NCBI RefSeq assembly: GCF_003863965.1
Contig: NZ_RRCN01000001.1
Span: forward strand, 1,187,406 to 1,251,405
DNA from: Paenibacillus oralis
GTDB taxonomy: Bacteria; Bacillota; Bacilli; Paenibacillales; Paenibacillaceae
Direction of reading: 5' to 3'
Length of the DNA: 64,000 bases
The translations under genes were made by a program, and so were the position numbers. Positions 26,739 through 34,494 of the stretch are shown piece by piece (position 1 is the stretch's first letter; every line of letters starts with the position of its first letter). The notes below the pieces were generated by a model. That model made no database searches and was not told the origin of the DNA. It worked only from the letters and a program-made list of their open reading frames with translations.

Positions 26739-27563
26739 ATGGATTTTGTCACTTTGAACAATGGCGTAAAGATGCCGCAGCTCGGGTTTGGCGTATGGCA
26801 GGTCAAAGACGAGGAAGCTACCGCGGCGGTAGCCAAAGCGCTTGAAGTCGGATACACTTCGATCGATACGGCGATGATTTACCGCAACGAGGTTGGGGTC
26901 GGCAAAGCGATCAAACAGTCGTCCGTTCCCCGCGAAAATCTGTTTATTACGACCAAGGTGTGGAACGCCGACCAGGGCTACGACAACACGCTGCGCGCTT
27001 TCGACGAAAGCCTGGAGCGGCTTGGCCTCGATTACATCGACCTCTATCTGATCCACTGGCCGACGCCTAAATTCGATCAGTACGTGGACACCTACAAAGC
27101 TCTGGAGAAACTGTACCGCGACGGACGCACCAAAGCGATCGGCGTCTGCAACTTCGAAATCGAGCATTTGGAGCGCCTGCTGAACGAAACGGAAATCAAG
27201 CCCGTGCTCAACCAGGTGGAGTGCCACCCGCATTTGACCCAAAACGAGCTGAAGGCGTTTTGCGCGAAACATGATATTTTCGTGGAAGCGTGGAGCCCGC
27301 TGGAGCAAGGCGGCGACGTGCTGAAAGACCCGGTTGTCAAAAGCATCGGCGAAGCGCACGGGAAGTCCCCGGCTCAAGTTGTGCTGCGCTGGCATCTGCA
27401 AAACAACACCATCGTCATCCCGAAATCGGTCACCCCTGCGCGGATCGAAGAGAATTTCAATGTGTTCGATTTCAAGCTGGCGGACAGCGAAATGGAGCAG
27501 ATCAGCAAGCTCAACATCAACCGCCGCAAAGGCTCGAACCCAAACGAAATGCACGTGCGTTAA
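26739..27563 (+). CDS. Aldo/keto reductase (2,5-diketogluconate reductase/YvgN-like)
   Basis: The 274-residue TIM-barrel enzyme has the AKR tetrad in context: Asp and Tyr in SIDTAMIYRNE, Lys in ITTKVW and His in LIHWPTP. It also has GVCNFEIEHL and the C-terminal cofactor motif VIPKSVTPARIEENF. It should reduce aldehydes such as methylglyoxal with NADPH, as YvgN and YtbE of B. subtilis do. AAGGAAGG precedes the ATG. It is a single-gene unit. Confidence 0.88.
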   Translation: MDFVTLNNGVKMPQLGFGVWQVKDEEATAAVAKALEVGYTSIDTAMIYRNEVGVGKAIKQSSVPRENLFITTKVWNADQGYDNTLRAFDESLERLGLDYIDLYLIHWPTPKFDQYVDTYKALEKLYRDGRTKAIGVCNFEIEHLERLLNETEIKPVLNQVECHPHLTQNELKAFCAKHDIFVEAWSPLEQGGDVLKDPVVKSIGEAHGKSPAQVVLRWHLQNNTIVIPKSVTPARIEENFNVFDFKLADSEMEQISKLNINRRKGSNPNEMHVR

Positions 27564-27577
27564 TTCGCGTTAAGGTC

Positions 27578-27609
27578 AAGGCTGCCTGCAAGGGCGGCCT
27601 TTTTATTTT
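27578..27609 (+). terminator. Terminator of the aldo/keto reductase
   Basis: AAGGCTGCC pairs with GGCGGCCTT (one G-T pair), followed by TTTTTATTTT, 14 bases after the stop. Confidence 0.8.
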
Positions 27610-27704
27610 GCCGCGGGGAGGCCGCTTCGGGACGCCGGAAGCGTGGATTAAAGACAGACTGCAATAGCGCAAGCAGCGGTGTTATAAGGGTGATGTCGCT
27701 GGTG

Positions 27705-27888
27705 CTAACGGACACCAGAGGCGCTATTTGCTCCAAAATAGAAGCGGAGAAATTGTAACGGACTGAGGTGACCTTATTTCGATCAAATCAGCATAAATGG
27801 CCTCAAATGTAGCCAAATAACGTCTGCTGAGTCCGTTAGCGCAGGAAATACCCGGGAAATGAGCAAATAAGGTCATTACGGTCCGTTA
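27705..27888. repeat. A-type 24-mer tetrad (F F R R), 184 bases
   Basis: Forward motifs start at 27705 and 27755 and inverted motifs end at 27838 and 27888, 50 bases apart within each pair. The inner pair is nearly symmetrical: TAACGGACTGAG...CCTTATTT against AAATAACG...CTGAGTCCGTTA. The gap 27610-28007 holds this unit and the ribosome binding site of the next gene, and nothing else I recognise. Confidence 0.88.
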
Positions 27889-28007
27889 CAGTCTGCCCCG
27901 GTCCATTGCCGGTGCCGGGCATTGCCGAGCATTGTTTATGGAACCTGTGCGATCACGCATACGTAGAAAGAATAAGAAATTTTTTACCGCCGATAAGGAG
28001 GTTCCCA

Positions 28008-29117
28008 TTGATAATGCTCATTATCGTAGTCGCGGTGCTTGTTTTGATGGCCGTGTCCTTTGGGCTGATGGTATTCTACGCCAAGCGGAAGGATGAGCGC
28101 AAAACGGAAGCGGATGTTCTGCAGTTTCTGGCGGCTCATCCGGATCACGCCTCAATGTATGTCATGGAAAACGATCGAGTGGTGATCGATTACCAGTCCG
28201 ATGTCAAGCGGCCACTGGCCAGCGTACTCAAAATTGCGATTGCTCTGGAACTGGCCGAACAAGCGGCGGAAGGGCGCATCGATATGAACGAAGCCGTGCC
28301 TCTCGACTCACTCCGCCGTTTCTATATTCCGGGAACGGACGGAGGCGCGCACCCAAGCTGGCTGAACGCGCTGGACCAAGCCGTAACCGCTGACGGCAGC
28401 GTTACCTTGCTGGAAGCCGCCAAAGGCATGATCCATTACAGTTCCAATGCCAATACGGAATATTTTATGGAGAGGCTTGGCCTGGACAACATCAACGTCC
28501 GCATTCAAAAACTAGGCCTGTCCCGGCACGATCCGATATTTCCGGTCTCTTCGGCCATGCTGATGTACGGGTACATGACCAAATACGAGCATATGTCGCG
28601 CAGGCAGACGGAGCAAGCGATGAAAGGAATGACGGACCGGGAATACGCCGCCAAAGCGCAGCTGATTTTCGATTGGATCCGGCAAAATCCGCAGGCGATC
28701 CCGTCGCTGCACGACCGCAGCAACCCTATACCGGTTCAGCGGATCTGGTCCGCCAGGCTGCCGGGCGACACGGTCAAGGAATATGCCGTCCTGCTGCAAA
28801 ACATCCAAAAAGGCGAATCGCTTTCGCCGGAAGCAACCCGCATCGTCAAGGAGATCATGGAGCGTAAACCAAGGCCGGAATCCAAGTACATAACCCTCGG
28901 AGCCAAGGGCGGCTCAAGCTTAAGCATTTTGAATCAAACCTTGTACTGCGAGGACAATCAAGGCAACCGGATCCAGTTGGCCCTCTTCATCCACGAACCC
29001 CAAGGCTTGGAAATTATGTGGCTGGAGAAGAAGCTGGACCAGTTCTTGCAAAAATATTTAACCGACGATCATTTTAAACGGCAGGTCGTCCAAACGCTTG
29101 GCAGCGGCGCCGGTTAA
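28008..29117 (+). CDS. Membrane-anchored class A beta-lactamase-like serine hydrolase
   Basis: The 369-residue protein has one N-terminal membrane helix and then a penicillin-recognising fold: SVLK (SxxK nucleophile motif, in PLASVLKIAIALE), SSN (SxN, in IHYSSNANTEYF) and KGGS (KTG equivalent, in LGAKGGSSLS). These match the Beta-lactamase2 family; members can be beta-lactamases or peptidases of unknown target. The E166 region typical of true class A lactamases is not evident, so resistance should not be assumed. AAGGAGG lies 6 bases before a TTG (28008) and 12 before an ATG (28014); I chose the TTG but the ATG is possible. Confidence 0.75.
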   Translation: MIMLIIVVAVLVLMAVSFGLMVFYAKRKDERKTEADVLQFLAAHPDHASMYVMENDRVVIDYQSDVKRPLASVLKIAIALELAEQAAEGRIDMNEAVPLDSLRRFYIPGTDGGAHPSWLNALDQAVTADGSVTLLEAAKGMIHYSSNANTEYFMERLGLDNINVRIQKLGLSRHDPIFPVSSAMLMYGYMTKYEHMSRRQTEQAMKGMTDREYAAKAQLIFDWIRQNPQAIPSLHDRSNPIPVQRIWSARLPGDTVKEYAVLLQNIQKGESLSPEATRIVKEIMERKPRPESKYITLGAKGGSSLSILNQTLYCEDNQGNRIQLALFIHEPQGLEIMWLEKKLDQFLQKYLTDDHFKRQVVQTLGSGAG

Positions 29118-29122
29118 GCAAA

Positions 29123-29158
29123 AACAAAGCAGAACTCCCCACGGAATCCTGCTTTGTT
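29123..29158. terminator. Bidirectional terminator between convergent genes
   Basis: AACAAAGCAG and CTGCTTTGTT form a stem with A run before and T-rich sequence after, between the hydrolase stop and the yclQ-type stop. Confidence 0.75.
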
Positions 29159-29162
29159 CGCT

Positions 29163-30191
29163 TTATTTTATCCCTTCATGGACCTCTTTCAGCATTTCCG
29201 GCACGGACAGCAGGCCGCCGCCGGAGAGGTACCAATAGTTCGCGTCCAGATAAATGATTTTACCGTTTTTGTAGGCGTTCGTTTTCTTCACCAGATCGTT
29301 TTCGACCAGCTTGGCGGCCGGTTCGGCCTGCTTACCCTCCTCGGTAACAACGGCGTCGCGGTCTACGACGAACAGGTAATCCGGTTTTTTCTCGGCGACA
29401 TATTCGAAGGAGATGCTTTGACCGTGCGTCGAAGCATCGATCGTGTCATCCACCGCAGGCACGCCGAACACGTCATGAATCAGGCCAAACCGCGAGCCTG
29501 GGCCATAGGCGCTCACTTTGCCGCCGGTCGTCAGGATGACCAATCCCTTCTTGCCGCTGGCCGCCGCGGCGGTTTCCTTCACCGCATCAATCGATTCGCT
29601 GATCGCCGCCAGCTCCCGCTCGGCTTCGGCTTCTTTGCCGAAAATTTGCCCCAGCGTCTTCACGTTTTCCGTAAACGATTCGAGGTAATTTTTCGTATCA
29701 ACGCCCATAAAGATCGTCGGCGCGATTTTGTTCAGCTCCTCGTACGCTTCGGAAGACCGGCCGGAAATGAAGATCACCCCAGGCTCAAGCGCGTTCAGTT
29801 TCTCAAAATCCGGCTCGAACAGCGTGCCGGCGTTCGTGTATTTGGCGTCTTCGTATTTTTTCAAATGCGTAGGCAAGTTCCCCTGCGGCACCGCCGCTAC
29901 CTCTACGCCCAGTTTATCCAGCGTTTCCAGCACACCGTAGTCAAATACGACGACATTGCCCGGGTTTTTCTTGACTTTGGCTTCCCCCAGCTGGTGTTTG
30001 ATCGTCAGCTCCTCCGACGCAGCCGCATCGGCGCTCGCCGGTTCGGCGGTATTCGTGCTAGTTTCACCGGCCGTCCCGGCAGCGCCGCCGCTTCCGGTCC
30101 CCGCCGCGCTTCCGCCTTGATTCGAGCCGCATGCGGCCAATAATACCACTAAAAATACCGTCATCAGCAACATTGATATTTTTCGATTCAT
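29163..30191 (-). CDS. yclQ: Siderophore-binding lipoprotein, YclQ/FatB type
   Basis: The 342-residue lipoprotein has a signal peptide with lipobox LLAAC, a Gly/Ala/Thr-rich linker of about 45 residues, and a binding domain (KHQLGEAKVKKNPGNVVVFDYGVLETLDKLGV, then SGRSSEAYEELNKIAPT). This N-lobe start is typical of YclQ/FatB. It captures a catecholate siderophore (petrobactin in B. subtilis YclQ). The start at 30191 follows AAGGGGGATTT. It is the last gene of a four-gene operon with its ATPase and two permeases. Confidence 0.87.
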   Translation of the reverse strand: MNRKISMLLMTVFLVVLLAACGSNQGGSAAGTGSGGAAGTAGETSTNTAEPASADAAASEELTIKHQLGEAKVKKNPGNVVVFDYGVLETLDKLGVEVAAVPQGNLPTHLKKYEDAKYTNAGTLFEPDFEKLNALEPGVIFISGRSSEAYEELNKIAPTIFMGVDTKNYLESFTENVKTLGQIFGKEAEAERELAAISESIDAVKETAAAASGKKGLVILTTGGKVSAYGPGSRFGLIHDVFGVPAVDDTIDASTHGQSISFEYVAEKKPDYLFVVDRDAVVTEEGKQAEPAAKLVENDLVKKTNAYKNGKIIYLDANYWYLSGGGLLSVPEMLKEVHEGIK

Positions 30192-30230
30192 CGTTAAATC
30201 CCCCTTTTTAATTGTCAAAAACAAAAGCCG

Positions 30231-30992
30231 CTATCCTGCAAAATATACGCAAATCCGGTTTCCGCCGATGTTCTCGATCGGAATCTCCATGTCGTACACT
30301 TCCCGCAAAACCGCCGGATCGATGATCTCATCCTTCGTCCCTTCCCTGACCACGCCCCCGTTCTTCAAAGCCACGATGTAATCGGAGTAGCAGGAGGCGA
30401 AGTTGATGTCGTGGATGACCAGAACGACCGTTTTGCCGAGTTCATCCGTAAGCCGGCGCAGCACTTTCATGATCTGCACCGAATGCTTCATGTCCAGGTT
30501 GTTCAAAGGCTCGTCGAGCAGCACGTATTCCGTGTCCTGGGCGATAACCATGGCGATAAAAGCCCGCTGCTTTTGTCCGCCGCTGAGCTCATCCAAATAT
30601 TTGTGCTGCATCGCTGCCAGGTCCATATACTGAATCGCTTCGTCCACATACCGTTGGTCCTCCTCCGTCAGCTTCCCTTGCGAATAAGGAAAACGCCCGA
30701 ATGCCACCAGGTCGCGGACCGTAAGCCGGAGGTTGATATGATTGGACTGCTTTAAAATGGAGATTTTTTTCGCCAGCTCCCTGCTGTTCCAGCCGCCGAT
30801 TTCCTTGCCGCCAATCATGATTTCGCCTTCATCTTTGGCAATTAAGCGGCTGACCATCGACATCAGCGTGCTTTTGCCGGCGCCGTTCGGGCCGATGAAA
30901 GACGTGATTTTCCCCTCCGCGATGTCGAGCGAAACGCTATCCACCACTTTTTTGCCGCCGTATAGTTTGGATACTCCCCTGACCTTAATCAC
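30231..30992 (-). CDS. yclP: Siderophore ABC transporter ATPase, YclP type
   Basis: The 253-residue ATPase has Walker A GPNGAGKST, signature LSGGQKQR, Walker B VLLDEPLNNLD and switch His (VIHDINFA). The sequence pattern (SILKQSNHINLRLTVRDLVAFGRFPYSQGKLT) is that of FecE/YclP-like iron importers. It energises the two permeases encoded just upstream; its start overlaps the YclO-type stop (ATGA). Confidence 0.88.
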   Translation of the reverse strand: MIKVRGVSKLYGGKKVVDSVSLDIAEGKITSFIGPNGAGKSTLMSMVSRLIAKDEGEIMIGGKEIGGWNSRELAKKISILKQSNHINLRLTVRDLVAFGRFPYSQGKLTEEDQRYVDEAIQYMDLAAMQHKYLDELSGGQKQRAFIAMVIAQDTEYVLLDEPLNNLDMKHSVQIMKVLRRLTDELGKTVVLVIHDINFASCYSDYIVALKNGGVVREGTKDEIIDPAVLREVYDMEIPIENIGGNRICVYFAG

Positions 30993-31942
30993 GACTTATT
31001 CTCCTTTAGCATCAGATAGATGAAGTAGACGCCGCCGATGAAGTTGATGATGACGCTTAGCGAAGTGGAGAACGTAAACACTCGTTCAACGAGCAGCTGC
31101 CCGCCGATCAGGGCGATGAAGCTGATCAGGGAAGCGCCGAGGATCAACGTGTGATGGCGGTAGGTGTTCAGAAACTGGTAGGCGACGTTGGCGACCAGCA
31201 GGCCCAGGAACGTGATCGGTCCGACCAAAGCTGTGGAGATCGAAATCAGGACCGCCACGACGATCAGCATTCTTTTTACGACGAATTCGTAGCTGATTCC
31301 CAAATTCACCGCGTGATCGCGGCCCAAAGCAAGCACATCGAGATACTTGGCAAAACGGGCGAAATACCACCCCATCAGCAGCACGCCAGCCAGCGAGATC
31401 AAGAGCAGATCCGTATCCACGTTGTTGAAGCTGGCGAACATTTTATCCTGGATGACGAGAAATTCGTTCGGATCGATCAGTTTTTGCAAAAATGACGACA
31501 GGCTGGAGAAAAACGTTCCGAACACCAGCCCGATCAGGAGCAGATGGTAGATGTTGCGCCCTTCCTTGCGGAACAGCAGGCGATACAGCAGGCCCGCGAA
31601 CAGCACCATGAACCCGACCGCCAGCAGAAAGCGAAGGTTTTTGCTCATCAGCGTCAAAGCCGTTCCGCCAAACAGAAAGACGATAAACGTCTGCAGCAGC
31701 ATATAAAGCGAATCCAGCCCGATAATGCTCGGCGTCAGGATCCGGTTGTTCGTAATCGTTTGAAACACCACGGTGGAAAAAGCGACCGCCGTTCCGGTAA
31801 GGAGGATCGCGAGCAGCTTTTTGCCGCGCCTCGGAAGTATGTAGTCCCAGTGCCCGCCCGCGTCGATCGTCATAAACACGACCACGAGCAGGATGCCGAT
31901 TCCGACGAGAATCGCAAGTTTCGTTTTATGACTTAGGCGCAT
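30989..31942 (-). CDS. yclO: Siderophore ABC transporter permease, YclO type
   Basis: The 317-residue protein has nine to ten hydrophobic helices and the FecCD family coupling region with Gly (LALGRDHAVNLGISYE) and VGPITFLGLLVANVAYQF. It forms the membrane channel with the YclN-type protein. It overlaps the end of that gene by 17 bases. Order permease-permease-ATPase-binding protein is that of B. subtilis yclNOPQ. Confidence 0.87.
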   Translation of the reverse strand: MRLSHKTKLAILVGIGILLVVVFMTIDAGGHWDYILPRRGKKLLAILLTGTAVAFSTVVFQTITNNRILTPSIIGLDSLYMLLQTFIVFLFGGTALTLMSKNLRFLLAVGFMVLFAGLLYRLLFRKEGRNIYHLLLIGLVFGTFFSSLSSFLQKLIDPNEFLVIQDKMFASFNNVDTDLLLISLAGVLLMGWYFARFAKYLDVLALGRDHAVNLGISYEFVVKRMLIVVAVLISISTALVGPITFLGLLVANVAYQFLNTYRHHTLILGASLISFIALIGGQLLVERVFTFSTSLSVIINFIGGVYFIYLMLKENKS

Positions 31943-32885
31943 AGGCGTTTCTCCTCATCAGCAGATACAGGAAGATGCCGCTCCCGATCACCCCGACGGT
32001 CAGACCGATCGAAACCTCGTACGGATAAATGATGACCCTTCCCAAAATGTCGCAGGCCAGTACAAAGACCGCCCCCAGCAGCGCCGTGTGGGACAGGTTG
32101 TTCCTCAGGTTGTCGCCCCGGTACATCGTGACGAGGTTCGGAATGATGAGCCCGAGAAAAGGGATCGACCCTACCGTCAGCACGACGACCGAAGTGACCA
32201 GCGCCACCAGCATCAGGCCGAGATTGACGACCCGCTTGTAATTCAGCCCCAGATTCACGGAAAACTCCTCGCCCATCCCTGCGACCGTAAATTTGTTTGC
32301 GTAGGCATAAGCCGCAACGACCAGCGGAACGCTGATGTACAGCAGCTCGTAACGCCCCTGCATGATCATTGAGAAATCGCCATGCAGCCAGGCGGACATG
32401 CTTTGAATCAAATTGTATTTATAGGCAAAAAACGTCGTTGCCGAGCTGACGATTCCGCCAAACATCAAGCCGACCAGCGGAATAAAAATCGTATCCTTAT
32501 ATTTCACGCGATCCAGTATTTGCATGAAAATATAAGTGCCGGCCAAGGCGCACACAAAGGCCACCGCGATTTTCGCCAGCGGCCCCGCCGCCGAAAACAG
32601 CAGCAGCGAGATCATGATCCCGAAGCTGGCGGAATCCATCGTGCCCGCCGTCGTTGGGGACACGAATTTGTTGCGGGTCAGCTGCTGCATGATCAGCCCG
32701 ACGATGCTCATGCTGACCCCGGCGATGATGATGCTGATCAGCCGGGGAATCCGGCTGATGCGGAAGATCTCCCACTGGTCGGCGTCCAGCCGAAGCAGGC
32801 CCGGCAAGGAGACGCCCTTGACTCCGATAAACAAGGAGACCAAGGATAAGACAATCAACATAGCTGCTAAATATCTTGTTTTCAT
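31926..32885 (-). CDS. yclN: Siderophore ABC transporter permease, YclN type
   Basis: The 319-residue FecCD-family permease has RISRIPRLISIIIAGVSMSIVGLIMQQLTRNKFVSPTTAG, the canonical start region, and GSIPFLGLIIPNLVTMYRGDNLR near the C-terminus. It heads the four-gene importer operon. A Fur box lies about 70 bases upstream of its start, so iron represses the whole operon. Confidence 0.88.
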   Translation of the reverse strand: MKTRYLAAMLIVLSLVSLFIGVKGVSLPGLLRLDADQWEIFRISRIPRLISIIIAGVSMSIVGLIMQQLTRNKFVSPTTAGTMDSASFGIMISLLLFSAAGPLAKIAVAFVCALAGTYIFMQILDRVKYKDTIFIPLVGLMFGGIVSSATTFFAYKYNLIQSMSAWLHGDFSMIMQGRYELLYISVPLVVAAYAYANKFTVAGMGEEFSVNLGLNYKRVVNLGLMLVALVTSVVVLTVGSIPFLGLIIPNLVTMYRGDNLRNNLSHTALLGAVFVLACDILGRVIIYPYEVSIGLTVGVIGSGIFLYLLMRRNAYAPKS

Positions 32886-32957
32886 ATTTGTCCTTGCTTC
32901 CCTTCCTCTGGCCGGGAGGAAAGTTCAAGTTTGCTCGCTGCCGGCAGGACGGTTTTT

Positions 32958-32978
32958 TGATAATGATATTCATTATCA
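32958..32978 (-). promoter_or_regulatory. Fur box of the yclNOPQ-type operon
   Basis: TGATAATGA-TAT-TCATTATCA is a perfect inverted repeat matching the Fur consensus, in the promoter region of the importer operon. Confidence 0.9.
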
Positions 32979-33099
32979 ATTAACTTGAATTATATCGTCT
33001 CCATTTCCGGACTGTCAACCCTAAGGTGATGAAAGGCGCCCAAACGGGGCATAGTAACGCGGGAAACATATATCTTTAATAAAGGAGACGACGCAAGCT

Positions 33100-33228
33100 A
33101 TGGAAAACCTGCACGAGTTTGTGGAAAAGGTGCATGATCAGCAGGAAAAGCAGGAGAAAAACAAAAAGCGCGGCAAAGGCAACCCCGCCGGCCAACTGCC
33201 GACGAAACAGCACGGCACGCAGAAGTAA
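33100..33228 (+). CDS. Small DUF4023-like protein (42 aa)
   Basis: This short gene starts with ATG behind AAAGGAG and codes for a basic, hydrophilic 42-residue peptide (MENLHEFVEKVHDQQEKQEK..., ending KGNPAGQLPTKQHGTQK). The pattern HEFVEKVHD and the lysine-rich middle match DUF4023 proteins of Bacillales as I remember them. Their function is unknown. It stands alone between the siderophore operon and a solo repeat motif, followed by a terminator. Confidence 0.72.
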   Translation: MENLHEFVEKVHDQQEKQEKNKKRGKGNPAGQLPTKQHGTQK

Positions 33229-33256
33229 GAGAGAGTCTATGGTGTCAACCGGATCA

Positions 33257-33280
33257 TAGCGGTAATTTTTACCGCTATTT
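33257..33280. repeat. Solo B-type 24-mer motif
   Basis: A single TAGCGG-TAATTTTTAC-CGCTATTT motif; its first 21 bases form an almost perfect palindrome around the T tract. No partner at 50 or 51 bases is visible. It lies after the DUF4023-like gene. Confidence 0.65.
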
Positions 33281-33308
33281 CGGCAGCCCCATGCTCGGAG
33301 GGCTATTT

Positions 33309-33346
33309 AAAAAGCCGCCCACAGTACGCTGTGCAGCGGCTTTTTT
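33309..33346. terminator. Bidirectional terminator between two small convergent genes
   Basis: AAAAAGCCGC pairs with GCGGCTTTTTT. It can serve the 42-residue gene on the plus strand and the 60-residue gene on the minus strand. Confidence 0.8.
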
Positions 33347-33377
33347 GCTGGGTATTGGAGGACGCGCCTCCCTTGCT

Positions 33378-33560
33378 TTATCCTTCGTTCTTGTCTTTTC
33401 CGCTAATATACTCATCCAGCGGCCCCACGCCCGTTGTGCTGTGGTTTTTGATTTGGGCAAGGCGCCCGTTGCGGCGTTCTCCGCCGTCTCCGGCCGTATC
33501 ATTTTGCCCGTTGCTGCTGCCGTTGCCGGCTTGCCGCCCGCGGTTCTTCTCGTTTGCCAT
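33378..33560 (-). CDS. Small hydrophilic protein of unknown function (60 aa)
   Basis: The ATG at 33560 has a strong ribosome binding site (AGGAGG, about 9 bases upstream), and a terminator follows the stop, so I take the gene as real. The product is rich in Asn, Gly, Lys and Arg (MANEKNRGRQAGNGSSNGQND...) and ends GPLDEYISGKDKNEG, with no membrane helix or known motif. A small disordered, perhaps spore- or stress-related protein would fit, but I do not recognise it. Confidence 0.6.
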   Translation of the reverse strand: MANEKNRGRQAGNGSSNGQNDTAGDGGERRNGRLAQIKNHSTTGVGPLDEYISGKDKNEG

Positions 33561-33743
33561 GTGAGTAGCCTCCTATTCACCCGAATTAGTCCGTTTCTAG
33601 CGTTAGCGTGTCATTTGCCGGCTGTTTTTATACTTCTGACTGGACCTAAGTCCAGTTCACAACTTCCCCAGAGTCCGAAGAATCGGGCGGCGATTTTATT
33701 GTATGCTGTAGATAATCAATACATAGGCAAAGGAGACCTTGGT

Positions 33744-34253
33744 ATGAATTTGAATAAAAAATCATTAATCGGGCCGGCGCTTGTGCTGGTCGGCATTTGT
33801 CTGCTCTTTTTCCGCAGGGAAGCGGTCAGCGCAGGCACGATTTTCGGCCAATTTTGGCCGACCTTGTTCGTCATTCCGGTTGGACTGTTTTTCCACTGGA
33901 TGTACTTCTCGATGACGGACCGGAGAGCTACGGGACTGCTCATTCCCGGCGGCATTTTGTTCACGGCAGGCCTCGTCTGTCAGCTCGCCACCCTCTTCGA
34001 CAGTTGGCAATACCTGTGGCCCGGCTTCATTTTGGCTCCGGCCGTCGGCCTGTTTGAGTTCTACTGGTTCGGCGACCGCAACAAATATCTGCTCATTCCG
34101 ATCAACATTTTGACCGTGCTGTCGCTGCTGTTTTTTGCCGTCTTTTCGCTCGGCAACCTGTATAACCGCCTGATCTTCGGCCAACCGGTGCTGGCGATCG
34201 CGCTCATCGCCATCGGCGCCGGCGTGATGCTCGCCCCGAAAAGGCGGCTGTAG
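33744..34253 (+). CDS. Membrane protein with five to six helices, unknown function
   Basis: The 169-residue protein has five to six short hydrophobic helices with repeated G(I/L)xFFxxGxV patterns, resembling the small LiaI/LiaF-type transmembrane domains (DUF5668-like) of envelope stress proteins. The start at 33744 follows AAAGGAGACC; longer upstream frame is not supported. It is a single-gene unit with a terminator at 34282. Confidence 0.72.
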   Translation: MNLNKKSLIGPALVLVGICLLFFRREAVSAGTIFGQFWPTLFVIPVGLFFHWMYFSMTDRRATGLLIPGGILFTAGLVCQLATLFDSWQYLWPGFILAPAVGLFEFYWFGDRNKYLLIPINILTVLSLLFFAVFSLGNLYNRLIFGQPVLAIALIAIGAGVMLAPKRRL

Positions 34254-34281
34254 GCAAAAACTGATCCCGCTTCCGCACAGG

Positions 34282-34316
34282 ACGCTTCTCCCGAATCACT
34301 CGGGGGAAGCGTTTGT
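34282..34316 (+). terminator. Terminator of the membrane protein gene
   Basis: ACGCTTCTCCCGA pairs with TCGGGGGAAGCGT and is followed by TTTGTT. Confidence 0.8.
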
Positions 34317-34387
34317 TCGCTTTCCGCGGTACTAGTAGACGATTCTGGAAATAACGTTTAGTCTATTGAAGATCCCGGGTGACAGTA

Positions 34388-34462
34388 TAGAGGAAAAAAA
34401 GGGCGCTATTTCAACGATAGCCCCCATGTTGCGTGAAATAGAGGAATTTTATGGCGCTATTT
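34388..34462. repeat. Left half (F F) of a B-type tetrad split by the IS element
   Basis: Two forward motifs start at 34388 and 34439, 51 bases apart: TAGAGG, ten A/G/T-rich bases, CGCTATTT. The matching inverted half lies on the other side of the IS element at 35987-36060. The region 34331-34494 also resembles the flank of the first IS copy (227-418). Confidence 0.85.
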
Positions 34463-34494
34463 TCACGATTTAGTGGCGAAAGGCCGCCTTTCGA

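Noticed and set aside
28008..29117. Calling the serine hydrolase a beta-lactamase resistance gene
   Set aside because: SxxK, SxN and KGG motifs are present, but the omega-loop Glu motif of true class A enzymes is not evident and the protein is membrane anchored.
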